DNA of 64,000 bases from the NCBI GenBank assembly GCA_023053545.1, contig JAKZAN010000115.1:38096-102095 (forward strand). The letters are read 5' to 3'. How positions within the stretch are numbered: the first letter of the stretch is position 1; the number at the start of each line of letters is the position of its first letter. Made by a program: the position numbers and the translations under genes. The notes beneath the pieces are model-generated. The model saw only the letters and a program-made list of their open reading frames with translations. It was not told the DNA's origin and did not search any database. Positions 22,401-35,438 of the stretch are shown here, one piece after another. This DNA comes from Lepidurus packardi (Eukaryota > Arthropoda > Branchiopoda > Notostraca > Triopsidae).

Positions 22401-24321
22401 CGTTGGTCGTTTTTTTAGCGAGGAGAAGAAGATTGCCAGACTTATTTTTACCAGCTTAATCGTATAACTCACAAAGGACTCGTCATCCATGAACCTATCG
22501 ATCAGGTACTCCATGATGGGCTGCACAGACTTAGTGAATATGTGATCGTTTAGGAACACTTTCGCAAGGAAGTCAAATAAGTCAATTGCAGTCCTCACTT
22601 TCAGTTTACGATGCTCAGATGCCGCCTTCATGAACTCGATGTCGAACACATTCAGGATGTAGGTTTTGGACTCACTGACTTTGAGCTGTTTGATGAAGGG
22701 CTCCATGAATATCTCGACAGGGATGGACTGGTAACGTTTGAAGATGTCTCTAAAGTTGGCGAGGATGTTCTCCCTTACATCTATGTTTTCGTGGTTCTAA
22801 ATGAACATGAAAGTCATCTTTTTGTAGAGGATGGATGCGTAGGAGTTTTTTTGATTCGCGAAGTGGTTGAGTAGATCGAACAGCAGCTCTAAAAGAGTGA
22901 ATCTGAGCACGTTATTGTCCTCGCGGATGCCTTTTTTAATGTAGTTGAGGATATTATTGACCAGATTTAGTGTTTCCTCAATATGGATGGGATAGGCTTT
23001 CCAGATTCTAAGCAGTAACTCGATACTCACGACTCTCATCTCAGTACTGTTACGGTAGTCACTATCCGCACCCTTTTATGCCAACTCGATCCAGTAGTCT
23101 AGAGCCCCGCTATTCAGAATCTCCTCAGAACTAATTTTGGACTCTATCAGTGAGTTGAAGATGATGAGAATGAACCTAAGGTAAGCGATGTTGTCGGTAG
23201 TAAACTTGCGTAACTATACAGTGAAGAGGTCACTGACATTGTATCTTCCAAATTGGAGGATGTAACCGACTGCGCTTTAGCTGAGTTTCGGATGCCTAGT
23301 AAGAGCGAGTATTGTGGTGGCGAGCCCCCCATTCTCCTTGATAAGCCACTCATAAGCGATCGGGAGTAAATCATTATTGGCCAGATCCAGTCCAAGTTTG
23401 CTCAGGATTCGGCAGGCCCATAATGCGACTTCTTCGCTTTTGGAGAGAAGAGCTGGTTTGACAAGCTGAAGATAAAAGGTGCACATCTAGTTGTTCGTAA
23501 CCATCATTGCAACAACCCTTTCATTGTCCTGGTAGAACTTTTCAAGGACAGCTTCGACTTCTTGGAAACTTCCCTTGATGCCTTTCACATAGACATGGGC
23601 CAAGTACTTATTATTATCAGCAACGAGGGCCACGGCTTGTTTGCGGGTGAGTTTAAGTTTAGAACCAATCACATCCAAAACGTACTCTAAGAGATCCGAT
23701 GTTCCATTTCCTTGGTTACTATCAGGATTTCCTGGTAGCATGGACTTCTCGATGTTGGACTCGGACAAGGGCTGCTGGGAGAGGTTAGAGTTTGTATTGA
23801 TTGGCGCAGACTGTCTGTGGGTACTGGATTTGCTGGGGTTGTTATTATTGGATGCCATGTCCAGAGAATCGTCAGCATTCTCCTCCTCGTATAGTTTCTT
23901 GAGTCCATATATGATTTTGAGGAGAGCCTCATGGTCACCGTTGATGATCTTGTTCTTTTCTTCAATGTCTACTTCGAAGTTAACTTTTCGCATGGCCTAG
24001 GCAGTTATTAAACGAATACTGATCAAAAATCAGGGAGGAGCGTGTTGCTTTGCTGTGATGGGTTACCTCGTTGAGAATGTTCCAGTTGTACAGTTTAGCG
24101 GCGGTGTGCGTTGATTTCTTGAGATGCGCCAGGCCCTGAGGAGCAGGCAGACCCTTCTTGAGGTAGATCTCTACGAGTAGTTCAGAGATCTTGATTCCAT
24201 TTTCGAAGAGTTTGGTGATTTATTATGGGATGAGAGAGAAGCCATTGGGCTGGAGGGTCTTGTCATTTTTGATGAGAGAGATGGAGACCATCCACCTGTA
24301 GAGTTCGAGTTAGACTTCCAT
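19467..24321 (-). CDS. Calponin-homology, alpha-solenoid, coiled-coil protein (likely ciliary), 1,594 aa
   Basis: One 70-bp intron (23997-24066) splits the N-terminal domain; all the rest is one exon. Residues about 1-115 match the CH-like domain of SPEF/CLAMP-type axonemal proteins (LELYRWMVSISLI, YNWNILNEAMRKVNFEV). Residues 150-720 are repeated amphipathic helices (for example LWACRILSKLGLDLANNDLLP, SIELLLRIWKAYP) typical of an ARM/HEAT solenoid. Around 970-1060 is a region with EF-hand-like helix pairs but no good calcium loop. Residues about 1,225-1,450 are a very long Lys/Glu coiled coil. A short globular tail follows. CH domains of this type bind microtubules, so a role in axoneme or basal-body structure is likely. 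The exact orthologue is not clear; SPEF2 also joins CH and coil but lacks this solenoid. Confidence 0.8.
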
Positions 24322-25045
24322 AGACACTACTGTTATTTAAAGAATGAGAAATAATATATAACTTTTTAGTTAGTATTATTATCTTTTGTAAAAATTGGGA
24401 ATAGATATTCTTGACTCATTCAAAATAGTTTGAATGATGATACACACAGATGGATGTGTGTTATTGTCCTATTTTTTGGCATCAGAATCGACAGTCCCAG
24501 TCAGAGTATAATAGTGTATGATTTTTGTTAAGCAAGAGTAGCTCGATGCTCTTAATACACATATGTATTTCTCAATTCTCGCACTCTTTTCTCTTACACT
24601 CTCTCTCTCTCTTTTATAATATTTGTATGATATTTTCCTTCGATTTTATGGATAGACTGTCTGGATGCTACAAGAATTGAATAGTTCACATTATATAACT
24701 CTTTTTTCCTGTTTTTCTAATGTTATTTTAGCACCCAATCACTCCCCCTCATATATTTATCATTATTTCTTATATTTAAAACAATAGAAAACCCTGAATA
24801 ATTCTAGCTCCACCCCCCCACTGTTCTTCTGTCCTTATTGTTGATTCGTTGCTAACCCCTCATTTCTACTACCCAATCACAATACATATAATTTACCCTC
24901 CCTCAATACTCTAAAAATGAATAAATATAATAATCCTAGAAAATATTTAACACAATACAATACAATACATATTTGATATTCAATAATATATAATACATTC
25001 ATAAACTTGACATCTCACACAACACTTTATTATTTTTACTCAAAA
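24322..25045. other. Divergent intergenic region, AT-rich
   Basis: About 720 bp, the most A+T-rich stretch of the left half, with a CT run at 24598-24612. It separates divergently transcribed genes and shows no coding frame. Confidence 0.55.
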
Positions 25046-25588
25046 ATGGCAACGATCCGTGCAGTCCTCATCGACAAGTTCTCCACCTTCAGCAATCCCT
25101 TCACTTCCCTCGCCAACAGTCTCTCCACCTTCTTCAACTACAGTCTCGCACTCGAAGAACATAAACCCACCATACCTAATGACACCATCCCTGATCCCCT
25201 CCCAGCCACAGCCAGACCTTCTTTCTTTACCAAATAAATCTGCATGCCAATCCCCAAAAAATCTACCGAACTCCATAAAATGACCCTCGAAAGGACCCAC
25301 CTGGGTGCCCTGGCTTCGGGCTGCAACGACTTCCCGACCCTCGGATTTATTGTATAACAACTCCTAATGACTTTATGCCAACATCTCTCATGAATTTCTT
25401 ATTTTTTTTCAACATTTGTTCAGCACGCCCTCGATATCGCACAATAAGTACAAAAACTTGAAGTTAGCCTCGAGGATATGGAGGTGGTGGAGAGTGATTA
25501 CTAATAGGACTCTAACAACAGCACCAATGTGACGTATGGATCGCGGTTCCATCGTAACGCCTCGGATATCGTTAGTTGGGTGCCTTGA
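25046..25588 (+). CDS. Small orphan protein, 156 aa
   Basis: Two exons with a 72-bp phase-0 intron (25352-25423; donor GTATAA, acceptor TTGTTCAG). The protein starts MATIRAVLIDKFSTFSNPF and contains an amphipathic N-terminus, a Pro-rich middle and a helical segment after the intron (HALDIAQQVQKLEVSLEDMEVVESDY). The amphipathic basic start could be a mitochondrial presequence, but this is weak. Third-position C bias is very strong, typical of the confident genes here. No family is recognised. It ends 40 bp from a convergent minus-strand gene. Confidence 0.65.
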
Positions 25589-25627
25589 GCACGAGGATAA
25601 GACCTAGAGAAAGAATAAGGTAGCATG

Positions 25628-26269
25628 TCAAAATAAAAAAAGGAATTATCGGAAACAAAAAAACTCCGTTTAGACAATATCATGTGACACATATACACGA
25701 AGGGTCTTTATTACTTAATATATACAATTACACAAATGAAAGAGAGAAGGAGATAGTTGTACTGGATATTTTTGTGAAGGAAAACCATGATTGAGTGAGA
25801 TACTTTTTTTAAAAAGAATAGATGGATGGGGGATTATTTTTCCAGGGAAACCAATATATTTTAGTGTTTTCGAAGTCAGAAGTATGTTTGTGGGTCCAGG
25901 GGTTGAGTTATCGGGTTCAGAATGTAAAGACGAGAACACTGTGCTGTGTGTGGTCGTATGGCTCGGGCTTAGGTTCTTATTCTTTTGATTGTTTAGACTA
26001 TCAGATAATTAAAAAAATTACCTAGCAACCAATGAAAAACAGGAATTGTTCGGCATCTAAGGTATGGATTTGATAAGTGACAACAGACTATTGATGATCC
26101 ACAAGTGATTTCGGGTATCAGCCATAACTTTTCGTGACTCCTTGATGACCTTATATATTACTCTTTTCAAGTTTCCAGAAATGAAGTTTAGAAAGCTAAA
26201 AGAAATATGCGAAAAGGTAAACCAGAGCAAAAAGCATATCGAGTAAATGTATGCTATGTAAGTTGACAT
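25628..26269 (-). CDS. Probable small membrane-anchored protein, 213 aa
   Basis: An uninterrupted frame begins MSTYIAYIYSICFLLWFTF, one long hydrophobic segment (residues 3-32) acting as a signal anchor, followed by a basic helix (NLKRVIYKVIKESRKVMADTR) and a Ser/Pro/Asn-rich remainder. A 24-bp GT...AG segment at about 25998-26021 could be a mini-intron; its length is a multiple of three, so the frame is the same either way. The last 30 codons are Phe/Tyr-rich and may be 3' untranslated. Codon use is less biased than in neighbours, so this is a moderate call. Confidence 0.4.
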
Positions 26270-26710
26270 GATAATTGTTTTATTTTGACTTTAAAGCACA
26301 GTTTTTTTATTTATTTCTATTCTATTGTTCTCGTTTATTTGTTTTTACGTGCCCTTTAATCGAATAGGTCAATGTCCGTTTGTCTCTCGCAGCTTTAGAC
26401 CGTACGTTTCAACTCTTTCTGATGAGTGTTTAGGTTCCATACTCCATAATCTTCCTAGGAAACTAGCGATAGAGAACTCATGATTAAAAAGGAGTAACTG
26501 AGACAGACCATTATACGAAAATATCGAAAGTGATACAATGAACAGAAAATAAAAATAATTAATTGCATACCATTAACTCTCCCCAATCTAATCACCCCCT
26601 ATTGACCCATTCCTAAAAAATACAAACCAAACACCACAATACCCTTCTCTCTCTATCTCACTCAATAGTCCCAATACCCCATCATTAGAGAGATATTTAT
26701 ATCTGGATAT
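26270..26710. other. Intergenic spacer
   Basis: 440 bp between divergent starts, AT-rich. No coding frame or RNA gene recognised. Confidence 0.45.
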
Positions 26711-27838
26711 ATGTTCGCCCAACCTATGGGTTTCCGTGGCAAAATTCTCAAACCCACCCATCTTCGAACGAGCAACCCTCCCAATACCCACCATACCAAT
26801 CTCAATACCAGCATCCAGCACAACACTCACAACCGCAACACCCAGACTGCCAAACTCCTAGCCGCTGCCCAAGTCACTTCTTATCGCTGCAAAAGTTCTC
26901 TCGACAATCCTAATCCAGGCAAATGCACAAAAACCTAACCCGATGATCAGACTTCGACCGTGAAAAGCCCGACGCGTCGAAGCCTGTTTGAAGTCTATAA
27001 ATAGCACCATCGACTCAAATACAGCCCTAAAATCCACTCAGTCTATACCAACTCCGAGCAGAACTCGACACTGGAAGATTCTCTACGAAATCTCAACATA
27101 TATTCGAAATTCTTTCACTGCAGCCTCAATAGGAGATCCAAGCAGAGCAACAGCCACAACAGCAACCATAGAAACTATCCAATACATAACAAACACCCGA
27201 ATCATGATAGACCTGATCCTTTCAGCGAGTTTTCTTTTGTAAGGCGCAAGTCATTGGAGAACAAATGGATCACAAACGATGGCCAGAATCATTTGTTGCA
27301 GGGCAAGGAAAGGGTCAGACTAAGTTTCCTAGACTCCATAGTCAAGGAAGGGCAAGCAGCATCCCCGTAGAAGCACCCAGAAGATATGCAGAGTCTCCTT
27401 AAGATCGTGAAGTTACGAGAGTTCCATAAAAACTTTGTAGACAAAGACAATAACTCCCTGGATGCTATGATGCATGTAACTCGTAACAATGAAGGCAGCC
27501 AGAATATGAAGTAGTTAGGGGATTGGAAGCACAAGAGTGAAGAGCCCAGCAAGTTTACCACATTCTATCAATAAAACTAAACCCTTATGCGTCCCATGAC
27601 CGAGGGCAAAGCCATGCAGATCAATTAGCGTGCCAACTGGAGAAAGGACATGATGGCGTCTACGCTCATGTCAAAAGAGAGAATTAGATGGGAGAGAGGG
27701 ACCAACAATGCTTTTAAGTACTAACAGAGGAATTTGGAGCGTTATCGTCGGAAGAAAAATAAGAAAATGACGAGCAGTGAAGGGATTTTCACTCCATGGC
27801 CGAGCGAAAACACTGCAGAAGATCACTATCTGTTCTGA
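26711..27838 (+). CDS. Basic Asn/His/Ser-rich orphan protein, 375 aa
   Basis: A single exon from ATG to TGA, 376 codons. Residues 1-170 are low complexity (Asn, His, Thr, Ser, Arg) and probably disordered. Residues about 190-375 contain charged helices (QSLLKIVKLREFHKNFVDKDN; KERIRWERGTNNAFKYQQRNLERYRRKKNKKM). No enzyme signature. The very basic C-terminus suggests nucleic-acid or microtubule association, which is inference only. Six codons are TAA or TAG, read as Gln. An ATG in good context at 26711 is the first in the frame. Confidence 0.65.
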
Positions 27839-28110
27839 GTACGCAGGGTGTATTTTTGTGTACCATTGGTATAGGGGAGGTATTGTGATAGAATTTTTGA
27901 GTAAAATATGCGTACCAGATATTAATATCTTTGTACATTTCGATATATATATATATATATGTGCTACTCTCTTAGAAACAACAGAATCATGAGTCCGAAG
28001 AATACTCTAAAAGTCTTCACTTATATTTATTTATTTATTTATCTACTCCCTATTCAGGCAGGATCATTACTAATAACCAGAGTAAGAGAGAGAATCTAAG
28101 CTATTGCCCA

Positions 28111-29682
28111 ATGAACCCTCACAACAACAACAATAATAATAATAATACCCGCCTTCTCGACTCCCTCCTCTAGATACTCGCTTCTCAGTACCCTTTTGTA
28201 CGCTACTATTTCACTCTACTCACCACCTTCTTGCGCAGCGTGGCCCATCTCTCCAACCTCAATCAGTACTCCCACAAAACCACAGAGTCCCTCCGTCTAC
28301 TCCTCTAGATCATTCAGTAATCCAAGCCGCTCCTAACAGATCGCAACAAAAACTATCTCTAACTCAAACCCCTATTCGTCAAAATCACTTCAATCTCCAA
28401 ACACATTCATCTCTAGTCCTGTGGCAAACTGACTTCTTCGCCTGCTGCCTGTGCCTACCATCTTAGCCTCATCGAAGCCTTAGAAACCAATCGCAACCCA
28501 GCCTACAAAATCCTAGACGATGCAACCACATAAATATCCAAATACGTGTCCTCTGCCAAGACTCCTAAATTGCCTTTTCTCACAAAACACGAAGTGGCTA
28601 GCTTTTTCTGGTTCCATAATTACAGACACGATGCTGTAGCACATAGCCATGAAGTTCTTCAAAGACTCGATGCCTTCTGTGACAAATACGAAGGCATTAG
28701 GTTCAGACAAGATGTGCGCTTCTCGCAGTAGGCTTTCTTAAAGTCCCTGGATCCTAATGCCCAATTCATAGTTTCCCCGGGCAATCTGAGCATAATGTTT
28801 CGGTCCATCTCAAAACCTGGTTTTCTGGCTGGAGACACCCAAGTTATCCCTTTTCTCGATAAGCTACCTCCTGCCAAACAAAATTATAAATTGGTCCTTT
28901 ATATAAAAAAGAAAGCACAACTTTAGACTGAAATCATCAGCTTAGTTATCCTTTCTGCTGACTCCTACTAACTGCCTGAACTCGGCATCGTCCGTCCTTA
29001 TAAAAAACCCAGAGTCTGTCTTTTCGGCTCTGGCTAGCAATCTGACATCCGTATAAAACACAAGGCCATCTCCAAGATCCAGTTCGGAATCATTTTGCAT
29101 CCCTCAGATCCCGAGAATTTCTCCATTGTTTGTGTCAGCGAAACTAATCACACCAAAGTAATATCTCCCGTTCCGACCAGAATCACGGAAGGCCTTATCG
29201 CCAAAATGGGACCCACTGACTTCTTTAACTTCTATAAGATAAAAACAGTGGAGGAGACAGTCATCACAGCAACAACGGAAGACTAGCAGACAGCAACTGT
29301 GACAGTCACCCTGGACCCGGAGTCAGCTTTACAAAAACAAAAGCTGGTCAGAGTTACAAAATTAGAAGTTTAGTACTTAACAGGGAAATTGAGACATAAG
29401 ACTAAGGCTTTGGCAGGTCGCAGCGACGAAGATGAGCGGATCTTTCGGGTAGGGCCGAATTAGAAAGATTATGATTTGTAAGGGTCTGTACCTTCAGTGA
29501 TAAAGTTCAAGTAAGAGAGCTACTATCTATAGGGAGCTTGGGAAGTGCTTCTAAAATGTAACCGGGACATCGAGAACAAAGTTCCTAGCACAAAGAGACG
29601 CCTAGATTTGGACACAGTAATATTTTTCGAATAGTTAGAGTTCAGAGTCGTATCTCTCAAGAAGTCGGATAAAATCCAATGA
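28111..29682 (+). CDS. FHA-like domain protein, 523 aa
   Basis: A single exon. After a short Asn run the first about 180 residues are helical and Leu-rich (LLQILASQYPFVRYYFTLL, SLRLLLQIIQQ). At about residues 295-350 the sequence has the hallmarks of a forkhead-associated domain: a conserved Gly-Ser then SDIRIKHKAISKIQFGIIL, i.e. the G..SDI.I....IS pattern that binds phosphothreonine. The rest of the protein (TKVISPVPT, FRVGPNQKDYDLQGS, TVIFFEQLEFRVVSL) fits the later strands of the FHA sandwich, split by an insertion of about 120 residues. FHA proteins act as phospho-dependent adaptors in signalling or DNA-damage response. The FHA call is by motif and should be checked with a profile search. 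Confidence 0.65.
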
Positions 29683-30420
29683 GGGAGAGACCGATTGAAA
29701 TTTGATGGGAAAATAAGATCGTACAAACAGCAAAGAAAATAAATATGGGCAATAAAAATTAACAACAAGACAAAGAAAAGTCAGGCTGTTTTCTGATGTG
29801 GCTGGTAGTAGAGTAATAAACACCATTGGCCCAAAAACCCTGATATCAAGCTCTAAGCTCTCTTTCTTTCTTTGCAATATAAGCCCCCTAGTTCTGATTA
29901 TCTAGACTTCAGCACAGCTACTCTCTTAGTTTTTTAATCTAATATGATGAATCGCTCTCCTAATGTTTTTCGATGGTGCACAATCATCAACATTTTAAAA
30001 AAACACAACATCGATATATCCCATATCCCATATATTTCCAGCCAGTTGATTTTTATTTTCCCATATCATTTTTTAAGTCTCCTTGGATGATAATCAATTA
30101 CTAAGGCTTCCATTATCTTTTGGGGTTTTAGTTAATGACGAAATGATAAAAGGACATCACAACCACCATCCCTATAAAAAATATTAGTGTTTCTTTATTA
30201 CTCTACACATCCGAACTATCAAATTTAGTTATTTTCTACTCCATTTCAAGTTCAAAAAAACAAAAAGAATTACAATAATAAAATAACTCAGGACTCTATA
30301 AACACTCCTTACTATCTTTTTACATAATCTCCTCTCCTCTATCTTCTCTCATCACCAAAACTCCACCAACCTTCATTCCCAGCAATACATAACAATAGTC
30401 GAACAGCGACAGCAGCGAAA
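29683..30420. other. Intergenic region upstream of the CDPK gene
   Basis: 740 bp, AT-rich in the second half. A 48-codon open stretch near 29943-30089 exists on the plus strand but lacks coding bias; nothing else was seen. Contains the CDPK promoter by position. Confidence 0.45.
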
Positions 30421-32452
<2,032 letters not shown>

Positions 32453-32728
32453 AAAGGGCGAGGGACGACTACTGTTCATGCTATGCTGCTGATTGTGCTA
32501 ATCTTTTGTATATCTATTTTTCTGATGAAGACAGTATTCAGGACTTATTTTCTCTGTATATTTCTATTATGCTTCAATAGCGATGAGAAAAAAATAAAGA
32601 GAGAGACATTAAACATAGAAAGGGTGTCAACTATTCGATGTTCAGAATATGTTTGTACGACCATGACGAATACATTTTCTTCCGCCTGTTTTCCCTTTAA
32701 AAAGTGTATATATGCTAATCTTCTGACT

Positions 32729-33823
32729 TCATTTCCTCAGCTATTTTATGGCCTGGTCTCGCCAGGACTCGCTCATTTCGTCCAGATGCGAGTAGAATTC
32801 GTCATGGTAGCTCATGATATGCTTATTGTTCTTCTGGATGCCTTGGATGTCTATCTTGAAGCTTCCAGCCCCTCCTGATTTCTTCAGGGCTTGTAAGCCG
32901 ACGCTGTGACCTCCATGGCTGCCCGGCACCCCGCTAATACTGTTATTTTGCTGTCCATTATTGCTGTTGATTGCTAGGCTTTTGTTTGCATCAAAAGGAC
33001 CAACTATTTCCCCAGTTGGCTGTGTGTAGCTAACCGGCATCATGTTCTGTTTGAACTTCTGGAATCTCTAAGGGATGTCACTCTTTGCCTAAATCATGTC
33101 TTTCTGTCTCTTTAGTAGCTATTGCAGTTCTTGAAGTTCAATATTCTCTTTTTATCCTAGTGCAGATTCCTGTATCAATCTCTCGTTTTATTTTGTCTGC
33201 AGCTCCACCTCTTTACTGAGCTCCTCTCTTCGGATCAACAGGTCTTCATAGGGCAGCACCATGTCAAAGATCTGCTGCATCGGTAGGGTATACATTTCGT
33301 GCAGAAGATGCAGCAGTTCGGTCAGAGGTTAGTAGCTTACTCGTCTTAACACCCGTTAAATCTGCTTGTAGTAGTGTATGATATCGGATATATCACGGCG
33401 AGGGGTTGATATTTTGATGAGGTGGGCTTTGAGAGTGCCTACGATATCTTCGACTTCATCGGGGAAGTAGTTTGCTTAGGTTTTGTTGGGTTTGTTGAGG
33501 GATTTAAGGTGTCGGTCTGTTTAAGTTTGGCTTTTGTCAAGGTTGAGCTATGAATAGAATTGTGTTCGGAAATGGGTCAATGGTTGAGAGGGTAAACAAG
33601 CAAAATGATAAAAACAAAATGCTAGTAGGGGGTGGGCGGGGGTGTATGTGTGGGAGGATATAGAATAAAAAAAAGATAGTTAGGGAGAATTATATCGTGT
33701 GTGCTTGATAAGTCTTATTATGAGCAAGTGTGTGCAAAAACGTTCTTCTTCTCTTGCTCTTTTTAACTATCTGCCTATCTTGCTATCTCTCTTCCACATA
33801 GATAGAGAATGGGATCCAACCAT
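32729..33823 (-). CDS. Coiled-coil protein, start uncertain
   Basis: Coding from about 33550 to the TGA at 32729 is convincing: Leu/Glu/Lys helices (EVEDIVGTLKAHLIKIS; ELLHLLHEMYTLPMQQIF; YEDLLIRREELSKEVELQ) and a Gln-rich coil (ELQELQQLLKRQKDMIQ), then a Gly/Ser/Asn-rich segment and a short C-terminal helix (SYHDEFYSHLDEMSESW). The first in-frame ATG upstream is at 33823, but the 80 codons before 33560 are low complexity and may be 5' flank; a short spliced leader exon (acceptor TTCATAG at about 33548) is an alternative. No catalytic motif. Likely a structural coiled coil of unknown partner. Confidence 0.6.
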
Positions 33824-33925
33824 ATTGTCCAAACAGTAGATCTTTTGCATTTTTTGTAGTTTTTTTAATTAATGTAGTCGTTAGTACTTGATGTGAGTCT
33901 CTCTTATTACTAAAAATAATTAAAA

Positions 33926-34292
33926 TCATTTAAAAAAGTACACCGTACAGTAATGATCCACGATTTAGTTATTGAAAATGATGAGTATCTACCTATTTAG
34001 GTTCAGCTTGGGCTTATGCACCATACTGTTATTGCCCAGCTGTTTAGATTTGTTCATATTTGTTGATCCGTTGTGGCTTGTCTACGTTTTCACTTTACTT
34101 TTGAATTCCAAAGCTGAGGAACCTCCCACATGGGAGAATGAGCCTTTCGCGCGGGGTTCATTGGATCGGTCTTGGTGTTTGTTTTTGGAGCCTTTGCTTT
34201 TCTGTAGGTGGTTATTATAAGAGATAGGGATGGTTCGTTGTTTGGAAGACGTTAATATTTTTGGGGAAATATGATGGGGATGCCATTATCAT
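33926..34292 (-). CDS. Small basic Asn/Lys/Ser-rich protein, 105 aa
   Basis: Two exons with a 49-bp intron (34202-34250; donor GTCTTC is atypical) give MIMASPSYFPKNIN followed by a Lys/Ser/Asn-rich stretch (KSKGSKNKHQDRSNEPRAK, later SHNGSTNMNKSKQLGNN). The frame ends at TGA. The composition is unlike chance-open AT-rich DNA, which argues for coding, but there is no recognisable domain and the last 20 codons may be non-coding. It lies between two other minus-strand genes. Confidence 0.4.
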
Positions 34293-34790
34293 GAAAAGAA
34301 GCACAAGGGATGGAGGGCGTTATATGCATTTAGTGATAATGGGTATCGTAGAGAAAGAGGGATATAGTGGGGAGTGGTGGTTATTTACGGATCGCGAGTT
34401 ACTAGTGGTCTTCTTGGGTTTTTGAACGAGCATCGTTATTGTGTTTTTTGTTTTCTTCGTAAAATTATTAGGAGTCGTAATCTTCAAAAATTATATATCA
34501 TTTATTCAATCTTGTGACTGTAAGGCTCTCTCGACTTGTGAGCCGTTCCAATATTCATAATTCTTGAAGTTATTTCATCATGAAAGAGTAAAAAAAACAT
34601 GAAGACTCGGAGTGGCCATCCATGAACGAGACAATCTTATTCATAACTGATCTGGCTGCCTCTCTTTCTTAATAGTCGAACAAAACATCAGCAAAGTACT
34701 CAATAAAATAAACTCAAGATATTACAAAATACTCCAATAACTGCTCTTTAATGTGTTGGATATATGTACTAATCTATAACATCATATCCT
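34293..34790. other. Intergenic spacer
   Basis: About 500 bp, AT-rich, downstream of the GST gene. No gene seen. Confidence 0.45.
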
Positions 34791-35438
34791 TCAGTGCCAT
34801 TTGGCATAAGGGGGCATGAAGGGGCCTTTGACAGCATCAGCACCCTCGTAGTAGGCCTTGATGGCAGGCAGAGCTTCAAATCTCTTTCTGAAGGCCAGGA
34901 GCTTGGGGAACTCCTTGAAGTGCTCGGGCCAGATGCCTTCGAAGTAGTGGGTGGCTTCAGCGAGCTTGAAATCGGCAATGGTGACGTAGCCGAGGAGCCA
35001 GTCCTTGTCGCCAAGGTAGTTGGCGAGATACTCAATCTTGGTTTTGATCTTCTCCTGGTACACCTTCTCCTTGGCATTGTCGAACTCGGGGTTGAAGAGG
35101 AGCTGGACAGTGGGAGTGAAGGCATCCTCAATGACACCGCAGATGTTTTCGGAAACGGCAATGTCTTGATTGTTCTTGCCGAGGAGATCGTTGTGACCAG
35201 AGCGGCGGGCAATGTAGCGGTCAATGGCATGAGACTCAGTCATAGTGAAATCACCATCAACGAGATAGGGGAGATTGGGGAAGGCGAGCTTGAGAGTCTT
35301 CTTATCGTTCTGCCACTCTTCAGGAGAAGTATACTTCTTGTCGGTGAAGGGAGTGTTGGTGTAGGCAAGGAGGAGTCTAGCGATTTGAGCGCGTCCTCTG
35401 ATACCCCAGTAGCCAACAGTGATCTTGTTCTCAGCCAT
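34791..35438 (-). CDS. Glutathione S-transferase, mu-like
   Basis: A single exon of 215 residues, the normal cytosolic GST length, with no in-frame TAA/TAG. The thioredoxin-fold N-domain begins VGYWGIRGRAQIARLLL, where the Tyr and the GIRGRAQ loop match the mu/sigma-class glutathione site; the cis-Pro motif is in NLPYLVDGD and the glutathione-binding TESHAIDRYIA follows. The C-terminal helical domain contains the N-capping motif in VTIADFKLAEA. It conjugates glutathione to electrophiles in the cytosol. Codon bias is the strongest in the window (nearly all C/G at third positions where allowed), consistent with high expression. A second GST lies 1.5 kb away on the other strand. Confidence 0.95.
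   Translation of the reverse strand: MAENKITVGYWGIRGRAQIARLLLAYTNTPFTDKKYTSPEEWQNDKKTLKLAFPNLPYLVDGDFTMTESHAIDRYIARRSGHNDLLGKNNQDIAVSENICGVIEDAFTPTVQLLFNPEFDNAKEKVYQEKIKTKIEYLANYLGDKDWLLGYVTIADFKLAEATHYFEGIWPEHFKEFPKLLAFRKRFEALPAIKAYYEGADAVKGPFMPPYAKWH

Noticed and set aside
29635..29877. Minus-strand hydrophobic frame overlapping the FHA-like gene end
   Set aside because: Overlaps the confident plus-strand gene and keeps going antisense to it; no coding bias.
33972..34220. Plus-strand Leu/Phe-rich frame resembling a membrane protein
   Set aside because: The opposite strand encodes a Lys/Asn/Ser-rich protein with better composition; the hydrophobic frame is its complement.
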